Of a stretch of 64,000 bases of DNA, positions 12,372-24,705 are shown in pieces. The notes under the pieces were generated by a model. The model did no database searches. It worked only from the letters and a program-made list of their open reading frames with translations, and had not been told where the DNA came from. A program made the position numbers and the translations under genes. Positions within the stretch are counted from its first letter, which is position 1. Each line of letters starts with the position of its first letter. The DNA is from Closterium sp. NIES-65 (Eukaryota > Streptophyta > Zygnematophyceae > Desmidiales > Closteriaceae): assembly GCA_948144175.1 (NCBI GenBank), contig CANXME010000106.1, positions 1,984,001-2,048,000 on the forward strand, read 5' to 3'.

Positions 12372-15300
12372 CACTCCCCCTCAGCCTGCTAGCTGCATCC
12401 CCATCATTCCATACTAGTTCATGCTCATTCCACTCATGCGCACACAACGCCAATAAGGCTGATCCGCAAGCATCTTGGTGAGGAAGTCTGCTGGCTGCTG
12501 GTGAGTCTTGATGTAGATCGGATTCACCGTCCCCCTCTTCACCTCCTTACGCAGCCTGTGCCACTTGATACGCACATGCTTGTTGAGCCTATGAAGCACA
12601 TCGTTCCTGGCCATCCCAAGAGCTCCCTTGCTATCGCAAAACAGCGGCGTAGCAACCTTATGCTCCTGGCCAATCTCCTCTAATTGCCTCCTCAGCCAAA
12701 TCACCTCCTTCACCCCATGGAACATCGCCATGTACTCTGATTCCACAGAAGAGAGTGCTGTCTCCGTCTGCTTCTTTGACCTCCAACTAACCGGTCCTCC
12801 CCCAACTACGCAGATGTATCCTCCCACAGATGAGGAATCCTCCTTCTCAGAGGCCCATGTAGCATCACCAGCAGCTCCCATGTCCTATTCTCTAGCAGGC
12901 TGTGGTACTCAGCATCCCTAAAAGCTAGCCATTTGTCCCTATCTGGTCCAGCTTATGCCTCCTCCATGCTAGCTGGTTCCTCTGGTGCAGGGGCAAGAAA
13001 ACAGTATGCAGGCTCATCCTCCTCATCTGGGTCATAGCCATGCGGTAGAATCAGCAATGCCTCCTCGGTCCCAAGCTGCTGCTCAGCTACATCAGCTCCT
13101 GCAGTCAGCTTCTTAGTAGCCATACGGGTACGTCCTGGCCTGGAGATAGGTGTCTCCCATCCCTTCATAACGACACCCTTCGGCTTCTTAGTTTTCCCCT
13201 GCTGCTGCTCTTTCCCCTGAGATCCAGCAGCTCCACTCGTGCCAGTCTCCACATCATTTTCTCCACCAGCAGGTGCCTCCTGTACCTTCTTTCCATCACC
13301 ACCCTCTGCAGCTGCCTCCTCTCCCTCCTCCCAAACACTAGGAGTCAGGTCCAGCTGCATGGTGATCTGCTTCATTTGCTGGGACACCCTGGCCTCCGGC
13401 TGTTTCTCCCAGCTCCCATACATCATGCCCTCAACAAACTTCACATCCCTGCTGTCAAACAACACACCCTTGGAAGGTTCCCACAGCAGCCATCCGTTGC
13501 TCTCAGCAGCCAGCCCCAAATGCATACACCAGATTGCACTCGCCCCCAACTTACTGCGGTAGGTCTTGGGGACGTGGGCGACTGCCATGCAACCGAACAC
13601 CCTCAGCATGTCCACCGGCGGCTTCCTCCCAAGCCACCTCTCCAACGGCACCCACGAGTCATCCCCAACCTTTGTGAGTACCCTGTTCCTAGCGACGGTA
13701 GCGTGCCGAACAGCATGGGGCCACATCAAGTTGCCCAGCCCAGATTCTATGAGCAGCGCCCTAGCTGTCTCCAGAATTGTCCGGTTCGCCCGTTCTGCTA
13801 CACCGTTGGACTGTGGGGTGTAAGCCGTGGTCAGCTCCCTCTGGATGCCCTGCTTCTTGAGCCAGGCCGTCATCTCAGCTCCAAGGAACTCACCACCCTG
13901 ATCTGTCCTAATCCGCTTCACCACGAACGGCAGCCAATCGTCCCGAATCGTGGAGGTGGCGTGGTCCTTCTGCTTCAGCGGATATGCCCACATAAGCCTG
14001 CTGCAATCATCCACTATGGTCACAATGTACCGCTCCCCCTTGTGTCCCTGAACCGGCAGCGGCCCCACAAAGTCCATGTGGACCAGCTCCAACGGCTTCT
14101 TGCTCCTGCCAGCCACACTATGGAAGGGGAAACGGGTGAACTTTGAAAGGAGGCAAATTTCACAGTTATCATCGGGTGGTTGTCCGTTCAGTTTCAAGCC
14201 CTTAACGGCTCCATCCTTCTCCAGCTGCTTCAGCAAAGGCATTGCCACATGCCCCAAGCGTCGGTGTGCCGTTGCCCAATCTGTTTCCCCGGATCTGGCC
14301 GACACTTTCACACCAACCCCTCCAACGGCGTTGCACTCCACCAGGGATGCAGACCCCTCTCCAGCCTGCCCCCCACCGTGCCACGCCAGTGCCGGCAGCT
14401 GCCACATAGATCTATACACGTCCTTGCTCTCGTGCAGATCCCAAAGCACCCGATTGCCCAGCTTCCCCTTATAAGTGCGTGCCCCATCCGTGCTAGTGCT
14501 CACCCCAGACTTGCCAAGCTTACGGAGGGAGATGAGGTTGGCCTTGAGTTCAGGAACAAGAAGAACGTCGTGCAGCACCACCGGCTTGCCATCCGCTCCC
14601 TTTAACGCAGCTCGTCCCGCACCAGCCACCTTCAACATGTGTCCAGAGGCAGAGCATACCTCATTAATCGGTGCAGCGTGTACGTCGTCCAACAGGTCCT
14701 TGCGCGGCGTCATTGTCCAAGCAGCGCCTATGTCCAACACCCAATAGTCCAAGGGGTGCAGCTCTGCTCCAACCTTAGCAGATGCGTCTCCTTGCTCCCC
14801 CTTGTCTCCCACATGGAAGAATTGGCCCGCGGTGCGCTCTTTCTTCTTCTCCCCACCGCCGTTGCCCTTCGGGTTGTTGTCGGACGAATCAGCGACCATG
14901 TTGGCGCCGTTTTTCTGGTTCCTCCGCGCGCCGCCATCCTGGTGACGATTCTGGGGGGTCCATCCATCGGGTTTCTTATAGCACAAAAACCAGGGGTGCC
15001 CTTCCTTCTCACAATACCAGCAACTCCCTTTCATTTTGCCACCAGCACCTGACTTGCCCCCACGTCCAGATTTCGCACTGCGACCCCAACCGGTACCTCC
15101 TTGTTGGTCGTTGGAGTCGTCGTCTTTCTTTGCACCGCGTCCAGCACCACCGAAGCCACGTCCTTTGCCACGCCGGCTCCCTTGCATCCCGTAGCCGCTG
15201 CTGCCGTCATCTCCACCCCTCAGTTGGCGGCAACGGAAGTCCTTCTCCAGAATCTTTGTCCGCACCCACAAGCTCTGGTTCTGCGGCAGGCTCAATCCGC

Positions 15301-15958
15301 TCGTGAATTGAAGCCACGATTCCGGCAGCAGCGAGAGCATCTTCAGGCACTTGGTCTGCTCCGGGTAGGTGATTCCCGCGATCGCTAGCTTCGCGTAGAG
15401 ATCACGCATCTTGTCCAGGATGGGTTGTACCGGCTCTCCCTCGCTTAGGCGCAACGCGGACAGCTCCCTCTCCATCATGAGCGTCGCAGCAACGGAGGTA
15501 GAGGCGTGCAGCTCCTTCAACACGGTCCACGCCTTCGGACCGCACTCAACCTCCGGCAGCAGGTGCATGACGTGGTGACGTTGGTTCAGCTCAAACTCTG
15601 CGACATCAAGTAGTAGCCAGCCGAGGCGCGCTCGTCCCAATCTTCCAGAAGGGCGGGGTCACTCGGTCTAGGCTCCTCCCCGATCATTAGTTTCAGCAAA
15701 CCGATCTGACGGAAATAAAGTTGCATTTTCCAGGCACAATCATCATAACCCTCACCATTGAACTTCTCAACGGTGAAGTTTTTCAGCACCTCCTTGATCA
15801 GCGAGCCCTGGCTTGTTCGCGCTCCCCCTGGCGCAGAAAAACCAGAATCTTGGCTGCCGCTTCGATCTTGGGCTGAAGATTCACCAGCTAGCGCCGAGGT
15901 GTTGCCCGCCAGAGCTACCTATAACGAGGATCACTATAACGCAGTTCTGATAACAGCT
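12372..15958 (-). mobile_element. Family A Ty1/copia copy 4, internal region
   Basis: Minus-strand copy between two LTRs (L3 as 3' LTR, L4 as 5' LTR). Parts recognised, from the element's 5' end: gag about 15900-14830 with zinc knuckle near 15030, protease about 14740-14500, integrase zinc region and core about 14280-13700, linker of the ENDVETGTSG subtype about 13500-12960, and RNase H about 12880-12450. RT is not recognisable, and the internal region is about 1 kb shorter than in copy 2. A long continuous reading stretch covers much of gag to linker. Broken, with about three breaks. Confidence 0.92.
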
Positions 15959-17050
15959 TGTTGGTGTAAGGGCCTAAAAAACTCAAGCTATTAAGACTTT
16001 ATCAAACTTAAAACCTCTCCTCAGGGTCACCTCCAAGGGTCCTTGGGTGCCTGGTACAAGACCAGCCCCTATCCTCGGGTCCGAGTTTGTAGAGAGAGGG
16101 ATCAAGAGGGACTTAGTCAAAACAGCAAGAGTACTTTGAACGTCGCGCAGCGTATCGTGCAGACCGTCGATCGGATTAAGCTGAGATTTTCCTATACTGA
16201 AGCTCACTCTAAGAGCTTTAAAATAAGCCAAGTTGCCTCGCGAAAGGCCTGCGATTATGAAGTTATGGCTCGGACAGCGTTAGCCTAGCGTTGGAGTGCT
16301 AGCGTACTAGCGTTGACTCGGGTAGCATTCCGCTGTCGCACCGCGTAGAAACGAATTTCCAGGAAGGGGGGAATTCGCTTGAATCAATTTCACTATAGTC
16401 AGGTACAAACAGAGAAGGAATAAATAGCTCTAGCTAGCAAGGACCTTGGGAATCAACGTTAGAACAACCAGGGATGATCCCAAATAATTCCACGCAACAG
16501 AACCAACCTGGCTGGACAAAATAGCAGGTGGTAGGTTGGTGAACAACCTCTGGTTCTGTTTTTCCAACCTGGGAAAACAACAACCAGGTTCAGGTCCTAA
16601 AAACAGAACCTGATTTGTCTTTGCCCAACCAGCCAAATGCTGGTTCCGCTGGTTTCCCCTGGCCCTGTAGCATGCAGATACAGACAAACAACATCCAACC
16701 TTCACCTAAATTGTACCCCTATAGTGCCTGCCCTGCTACAGTATAGTCAACCAAACAAAATAGTACAATTTCGAGTTGGATAGAACTGAATCTGCGCAAT
16801 CAAGTAAGCCGAACCACAAAGCTTCCATCTTGGGTTCCTTTGCGAGCTCGTCCTTTCTGCTTATACTGTTCATAGCGCGTACAATGTTATGCCGAAGCGC
16901 ACATTGTGCGAGTACCTGCAAATGCTTCAAGTGAAAATTGCGAAAGCAAACAAACACACGAACATACCATTCACACGCAAATGCATTCGCACACGCATAG
17001 TCGTACAAACAGACGGCAGGATGTCGTGCAATGTGAATATTCACCCAACA
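15959..17050 (-). repeat. Family A LTR (L4), complete
   Basis: 1,092 bp with both terminal motifs (TGTTGGTGTAAGG at left, CACCCAACA at right). It is the 5' LTR of copy 4; its right edge touches the RT region of copy 5, which has no RNase H or polypurine tract there. It shows the family U3 cluster (about 16490-16660). Confidence 0.92.
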
Positions 17051-20000
17051 GTCGCAACCTTGCGCTCATTCTCAATTCCGTACTTCTCCCCAAGCTCCTT
17101 GATGAACTTCTCCTGGTGCAGCTTCAACCACCTGTGATCCAGATCCCTCTCCACGTGCATCCCGAGGTAGTACTTTACCTCCCCTAGGTTCTTGCACTTG
17201 AAGTTCTCCATCAGCTGCTGCTGCACCTTCCGGATCTCGTTCATGCTGCTGCTTAAGAGAATAATGTCGTCCACATAGACCAGAAACAGCACCAGCTTCT
17301 CCCCTTCCCCCTTGAGAAAGAGGCTCTCATCACAGCTGCTGGTCCTGAATCCCATCTCCTCTAAAACAGCTGCCAACTTCTGGTACCAGCAGCGTGGCGC
17401 CTGCTTCAAGGCGTAGATGGACTTTTTCAGCTTGTACACCCTGCCCGTACCATCCTCATACCCAGGTGGCTGCGTCATGAACACCTCCTTCTCTAAAATC
17501 CCATTGAGAAATGCCGTTGATATGTCCATCAGGATAATGAACTTCCCACTAACGGCTGCATCTGCCAACAAGACACGAAGGGTAGGGGGTTTGGCAGTGG
17601 GAGCAAAGCTCTCATTGCCAACAAGACACGAAGTCCCGCTTCTCCTTCTGCATAAACCCCTTAGCCACCAACCTACTCTTGTAGATGGTGACCTGCCCCT
17701 TGTCGTCAGTCTTGATCCTTAGCACTCACTTGCATTGTACCGCTTTCTTTCCCTCCGGCAGCACTACTAGTTCCCAAGTCCCATTCTCCAGCAGGCTCTG
17801 GTACTCAGCATCCCTAGAAGCTAGCCATTTGTCCCTATCTGGTCCAGCTAATGCCTTCTCCATGCTAGCTGGTTCCTCTGGTGCAGGGGCAAGAAAACAG
17901 TACGCAGGCTCATCCTCCTCATCCGGGTCATAGCTATGCGGTAGAATCAGCAATGCCTCCTCGGTCCCAAGCTGCTGCTCCGCTACATCAGCTCCTGCAG
18001 TCAGCTTCTTAGTAGCCATACGGGTACGTCCTGGCCTGGACACGGGTGTCTCCCATCCCTCCATAACGACACCCTTCGGCTTCTTAGTTTTCCCCTGCTG
18101 CTGCTCTCTCCCCTCAGATCCAGCAGCTCCACTAGTGCCACTCTCCACATCATTTTCTCCACCAGCAGGTGCCTCCTGTACCTTCTTTCTATCACCACCC
18201 TCTGCAGCTGCCTCCTCTCCCTCTTCCCACACACTAGGAGTCAGGTCCAGCTGCATGGTGATCTGCTCCATTAGCTGGGACACCCTGGCCTCCGGCTGTT
18301 TCTCCCAGCTCCCATACATCATGCCCTCAACAAACTTCACATCCCTGCTGTCAAACAACACACCCTTGGAAGGTTCCCACAGCAGCCATCCGTTGCTCTC
18401 AGCAGCCAGCCCCAAATGCACACACCAGATTGCACTCGCCCCCAACTTACTGCGGTAGGTCTTGGGGACGTGGGCGACTGCCACGCAACCGAACACCCTC
18501 AGCATGTCCACCGGCGGCTTCCTCCCAAGCCACCTCTCCAACGGCACCCACGAGTCATCCCCAACCTTTGTGAGTACCCTGTTTCTAGCGACGGTAGCGT
18601 GCCGAACATCATGAAGCTACATCAAGTTGCCCAGCCCAGTTTCTATGACCAGCGCCCTAGCTGTCTCTAGCATTGTCCGGTTCGCCCGTTCTGCTACACC
18701 GTTGGACTGTGGGGTGTAAGCCGTGGTCAGCTCCCTCTGGATGCCCTGCTTCTTGAGCCAGAACGTCATCTCAGCTCCAAGGAGCTCACCACCCCGATCT
18801 GTCCAAATCCGCTTCACCACACACTCCGCTTGCTTCTCCACTAACGGCAGCCAATCGTCTCGAATCGTGGAGGCGGCGTGATCTTTCTGCTTCAGCAGAT
18901 ACGCCCACATTAGCCTGCTCCAGTCATCCACTATGGTTAGGAAGTACCGCTCCCCCTTGTGCTCTTGCACCGGCAGCGGCCCCACCAAGTCAATGTGGAC
19001 CAGCTCCAACGGCTTTTTGCTCCTGCCAGCCACACTATGGAAGGGGAAACGGGTGAACTTTGAAAGGAGGCAAAATTTCACAGTTATCATCGGGTGGTTG
19101 TCCGTTCAGCTTCAAGCCCTTAACGGCTCCATCCTTCTCCAGCTGCTTCAGCAAAGGCATTGCCACATGCCCCAAACGTCGGTGTGCAGTTGCCCAATCC
19201 GTCTCCCCAGATCTGGCCGACACTTTCACACCAACCCCTCCAACGGCGTTGCACTCCCCCTGGGATGCAGACCCCTCTCCAGCCTGCCCCCCACCATGCC
19301 ACACCAACGCCGGCAGCTGCCACATGGATCTGTACACGTCCGTACTCTTGTGCAGATCCCAAAGCACCCGATTGCCCAGCTGCCCCTTGTAAGTGCGTGC
19401 CCCATCCGTGCTAGTGCTCACCCCAGACTTGCCAAGCTTACGGAGGGAGATGAGGTTGGCCTTGAGTTCAGGAACAAGAAGAACGTCGTGCAGCACCACC
19501 GGCTTGCCATCCGCTCCCTTAAACGCAGCTCGTCCCGCACCAGCCACCTTCAACATGTGTCCAGAGGCAGAGCACACCTCATTAATCGGTGCAGCGCGTA
19601 CGTCCTCCAGCAGGTCCTTGCGCGGCGTCATTGTCCAAGCAGCGCCTGTGTCCAACACCCAATAGTCCAAGGGGTGCAGCTCTGCTCCAACCTTAGCAGA
19701 TGCGTCTCCTTGCTCCCCCTTGTCTCCCACATGGAAGAATTGGCCCGCGGTGCGCTCCTTCTTCTTCTCCGCACCGCCGTTGCCCTTCGGGTTGTTGTCG
19801 GACGAATCAGCGACCATGTTGGCGCCGTTTTTCTGGTTCCTCTGTGCGCCGCCATCTTGGTAACAATTCTGGGGGGTCCATCCATCGGGTTTCTTATAGC
19901 ATAAAAACCAGGGGTGCCCTTCCTTCTTACAATACCAGCAACTCCCTTTCATTTTGCCACCAGCACCCGACTTGCCCCCACGTCCAGATTTCGCACCGCG

Positions 20001-20889
20001 ACCCCAACCGGTACCTCCTTGTTGGTCGTTGGAGTCGTCGTCTTCCTTTGCACCGTGTCCAGCACCTCTGAAGCAACGTCCTTTGCCACGTCGGCTCCCT
20101 TGCATCCCGTAGCCGCTGCTGCCATCGTCTCCACCCCTCAGTTGGCGGCGACGGAAGTCCTCCTCTAGAATCTTCGTCCGCACCCACTCGATCGTCCACA
20201 AGCTCAGGTTCTGCGGCAGGCTCAATCCGCTCGTGAATTGAAGCCACGATTTCGGCAGCAGCGAGAGCATCTTCAGGCACTTGGTCTGCTCCGGGTAGGT
20301 AATTCCCGCGATCGCCAGCTTTGCGTAGAGATCATGCATCTTGTCCAGGATGGGTTGTACCGGCTCTCCCTCGCTTAGGCGCAACGCGGACAGCTCCCTC
20401 TCCATCATGAGCGTCGCAGCGACGGAGGTAGGGGCGTGCAGCTCCTTCAACACGGTCCACGCCTTCGGACCGCACTCAACCTGCGGCAGCAGATGCATGA
20501 CGTGGTGACGCTGGTTCAGCTCCTAACTCTGCGACATCAAGTAATAGCCAGCCGAGGCGCGCTCGTCCCAATATTCCTGAAGGACGGGGTCACTTGGTCT
20601 AGGCTCTTCCCCAATCATTAGTTTCAGCAATCCGATCTAACGGAAATAGAGTTGCATTTTCCAGGCCCAATCATCATAGCCCTCACCATTGAACTTCTCG
20701 ACGGTGAAGTTTTTGAGCACCTCCTTGATTAGCGAGCCCTGGCTTGTTCGCGCTCCCCTTGGCGCAGAAACACCAGAATCATGGCTGCCGCTACGATCTT
20801 GGGCTGAAGATTCACCAGCTACCGCCGAGGTGTTCCCCGCCATAGCTACCTATATCGAGGATCACAATAACGCAGCTCTGATACCAGCT
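17051..20889 (-). mobile_element. Family A Ty1/copia copy 5, internal region without its 3' end
   Basis: Minus-strand copy. From LTR L5 leftward: gag start at 20843, zinc knuckle near 19950, protease about 19660-19440, integrase region about 19190-18640, linker (subtype GGENDVESGTSG) about 18380-17800, RT about 17770-17060 with the YVDD box near 17275. RNase H and the polypurine tract are not present next to L4. Broken, about four or five breaks. Confidence 0.92.
20875..20886 (-). other. Primer-binding site of copy 5
   Basis: GCTCTGATACCA, complement of the tRNA-iMet primer site, lies 3 bp from LTR L5 in the minus orientation. Confidence 0.86.
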
Positions 20890-21874
20890 TGTTGGTGTAA
20901 GGGTGTAATAAACTGAAGCTTTTAAGACTTAGTCAAAACAGCAAGAGTACCTTGAACGTCGCGCAGCGTATCGTGCAGACCGTTGATCGGATTAAGCTGA
21001 GAATTTACTATATCGAACCTCGCTCCAAGAGCTTTAAAATGAACCAAATTGCCTCGCGAAAAGTTCTGCCATTACGAAGTTATGGCTCGGACAGCGTTAG
21101 CCTAGCGTTGGAGTGCTAGCGTACTAGCGTTGACTCGGGTAGCATTCCGCCGTCGCACCGCGTAGAAACGAAATTCCAGCAAAGAAGGAATTCGCTCAAA
21201 TCAATTTCACTATATTCAGGTACAAACAGAGAAGGAATAAATAGCTCTAGCTAGCAAGGACCTTGGGAATCAACCTGGGAACAACCAGGGATGATTCCAA
21301 ATAATTCCAAGCAACAGAACAACCTGGCTGGACAGAATAGCAGGTGGTAGGTTGGTGAACAACCTCTGGTTCTGTTTTTCAAACCTCGGAAAACAACAAC
21401 CAGGTTCAGGTCCTAAAAACAGAACCTATTTTGTCTTTGCCCAACCAGCCAAATGCTGGTTCCGCTGGTTTCCCCTGGCCCTGTAGCATGCAGATACAGA
21501 CAAACAGCATCCAACCTTCTCCTAAATTGTACCCCTATAGTGCCTGCCTTGCTACACTATAGTCAACCAAACAAAACAGTACAATTTCGAGTTGGATAGA
21601 ACTGAATCTGCGCAATCAAGTAAGTTGAACCGCAAAGCTTCCACCTTGGGTTCCTTTGCGAGCTCGTTCTTTCTGCTTGTACTGTTCATAGCGCGTACAA
21701 TGTTATGCCGAAGCGCACATTGTGCGAGTACCTGCAAATGCTTCAAGCAAAAATTGCGAAAGCAAACAAACACTCGAACATACCATTCACACGCAAATGC
21801 ATTCGCACACGCATACTCGTACAAACAGACAGCAGGATATCGTGCAATTTGAATTTGCACCCAATACTCAGCAT
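20890..21874 (-). repeat. Family A LTR (L5), incomplete
   Basis: It begins TGTTGGTGTAAGGG and ends in GAATTTGCACCCAA, lacking the last few terminal bases before joining the linker region of copy 6. At about 985 bp it is shorter than the family norm. It is the 5' LTR of copy 5. Confidence 0.88.
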
Positions 21875-24391
21875 CCCTGGAAACAAGCCATTTCTCCCTA
21901 TCTAGTCCAGCTAATGCCTCCTCCATGCTAGCTGGTTCCTCTGGTGCAGGGGCAAGAAAACAATAGGCAGGTTCATCCTCCTCATCCGGATCATAGTCAT
22001 GCGGTAGAATCAGCAATGCCTCCTCTGTCCCAAGCTGCTGCTCTGCTACATCAGCTCGTGCAGTCAGCTTCTTAGTAGCCATACGGGTATGTCCTGGCCT
22101 GGAGATGGGTGTCTCCCATCCCCTCATAACAACACCCTTTGGCTTCTTAGTTTTTCCCTGCTGCTGCTCTCCTCCCTTGGATCCAGCAGCTCCACCAGTG
22201 CTACCGCTAGTCTCCACACCATCACCTCCACCAGCAAGTGCCTCCTGCACCTTCTTTCCATCACCACCCTCTGCATCTGCCTCGTTTTCCTCCTCCCACA
22301 CACTAGGAGTCAGGTCCACCTGCATGCTGATCTGCTCCATCTGCTGGGACACCCTGACGTGGTCAGCTCCCTCTGGATGCCCTGCTTCTTGAGCCAGGCC
22401 GTCATCTCAGCTCCAAAGAACTCACCAACCCAATCTGTCTAAATCCGCTTCACCACACACTCCGCTTGCTTCTCCACGAATGGCAGCCAATCTTCCCGTA
22501 TCGTAGAGGCGGCATGGTCTTTCTTCTTCAGCGGATATGGTCAGAAAGTACCGCTCCCCCTTGTGTCTCTGAACCGGCAGCGGCCCCACCAAGTCCATGT
22601 GGACCAGCTCCAACGGCTTTTTGCTCCTGCCAGCCACACTATGGAAGGAGAAACGGGTAAACTTTGAGAGCAAACAAATTTCACAATTCTCATCAGATCA
22701 CTGTCCGTTCAGCTTCAGACCGTTACGGCTCCATCTTTCTCCAACTGCTTCAACAAGGGCATTGCCACATGCCCCAAGCGTCAGTGTGCCGTTGCCCAAT
22801 CCGTCTCCCCAGATCTGGCCGACACTTTCACACCAACCCCTCTAATGGCATTGCACTCCCCTTGGGATCCAGACCTCTCTCCAGCCTGCCCCCCACCATG
22901 TTACGCCAGCGCCGGCAGCTGCCACATAGATCTGTACACGTCCGTGCTCTCGTGCAGATCCCAAAGAACCCGATTGCCAGCTGCCCCTTGTAAGTGCGTG
23001 CCCTATCCGTGCTAGTGCTCACCCCTACCTTCGCAAGCTTACGGAGGGAGATGAGGTTGGCCTTGAGTTCAGGAACGAGAAGAACGTCGTGCAGCACCAC
23101 CCGCTTGCTATGTGCTCCCTTCAGCGCGTGTCCAGAGGCGGAGCACACCTCGTTGATCGGTGGAGCGCGTACGTGGTCCAGCAGGTCCCTGCGCGGCGTC
23201 ATCGTCCAAGCAGCGGCCGTGTCCAACACACAATATTCTAGTCGGTGCAGAGGAAGAACTCGCCCGCGGTGCGCTTCTTTTTGTTCTCCACACCGCCTTT
23301 GCCTTTCGGATTGTCGTCAGACGAATCCGCGGCCATGTGCGCTCCTTCTTCTTTTCTGCACCGTCATTGCTCTTCGGGTTGTTGTCGGACGAATCGACGA
23401 CAATGCTTGCGCTGTTTTTCTGGTTCCTCCGCGCACCGCCATCCTGGTGACGATTCTGAGGGGTCCATCCATCGGGTTTCTTAAAGCACAAAAACCAGGG
23501 GTGCCCCTCCTTCTTACAATAGCAGCAACTCCCTTTCATTTTGCCACCACCACCCGAGTTGCCCCCACGTCCAGATTTCGCACCGCGACCCCAACCGGTA
23601 CCTTCTTGTTGGTCCTTGGAGTCGTCGTCCTTCTTTGCACCACGTCCAGCACCACCGAAGCCACGTCCTCTGCCACGTCGGCTCCCTTGCATCCCATAGC
23701 CGCTGCTGCCGTCGTCTCCACCCCTCAATTGGCGGCGATGGAAAATCTCCTCCAGAATCTTTGTCCGCACCCACTTGAGTCTCCATGAGCTCTGGTTCTG
23801 CGGCAGGCTCAATCCGCTCGTGAATTGAAGCCACAATTCCGGCAGTAGTGAAAGCATTTTCAAGCACTTGGTCTGCTCCGGGTAGGTGATTCCCACGGTC
23901 GCCAACTTCGTCTAGAGGTCGCGCATCTTGTCCAGAACAGGTTGCACCGGCTCTCCCTCGCTCAAGCGCAACGCCGACAGCTTTCTCTCCAGCATCAACG
24001 TTGCAACAACGGAGGTCGAGGCGTGCAGCTCCTTTAATACGGTCTACGCATTCGGACAGCACTCGACCTCCGGCAGACCTACGCAGGTGCATAACGTGGT
24101 GACGCTGGTTCAGCTCCAAACTCTGCGACATCAAATAGGAGCCAGCCGAGAAGCGCTCGTCCTGATCTTCCTCTCGCGTGGGGTCACTCGGTGTAGGCTC
24201 CTCCCCTATCATTAGTTTCAGCAATCCAATCTGATGAAAGTATAGTTGCATTTTCCAGGCCCAATCATCATAGCCCTCACTATTGAACTTCTCGACGGTA
24301 AAATTCCTCAGCACTTCCCAGACCAGCGAGCCCTAGTTTGTTCGCGCTCCCCTATGTCGAGGATCACTATAACGCAGATCTAATACCAGTT
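21875..24391 (-). mobile_element. Family A Ty1/copia copy 6, heavily decayed
   Basis: Minus-strand fossil between L5 and L6. Recognisable parts: linker of the GDGVETSGSTGG subtype about 22350-21880, part of the integrase core about 22670-22360, GAG-pre-integrase about 22990-22700, protease about 23230-23000, and gag about 24340-23280 with the KFNSEGYDDWAWKMQLYF core near 24280. RT and RNase H are absent. It is among the more degraded copies (more than five breaks), and the internal region is about half normal length. Confidence 0.88.
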
Positions 24392-24705
24392 TGTTGGTGT
24401 AAGGGCCTAATAAACTCAAGCTATTAGGACTTGATCAAACTTAAAACCTCTCCTCGGGGTCACCTCCAAGGGTCCTTGCGTGAGTAGTACAAGACCAGCC
24501 CCTATCGTCGGGTCCGAGTTTGTACGAGGAGTCAAAAATGCCTTAGCAAAAATAATAAGAGTACCTTGACCGTCGTGCAGCGTATCATACAGACCATCGA
24601 TCGTATTAAGCTGACAATTTTCTATATCAAAGCTCGCTCCACGAGCTTTAAAATGAACCAAGTTGCCTTGCGAAAGGTTCTGCCATTACAAAGTTATAGC
24701 TCAGA
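24392..24705 (-). repeat. Family A LTR (L6), U5-side fragment
   Basis: It begins TGTTGGTGTAAGGGCC next to the gag side of copy 6 and runs 314 bp, to AAGTTATAGCTCAGA. It is then replaced by the start of plus-strand LTR L7. Only the R/U5 side is present. Confidence 0.88.
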
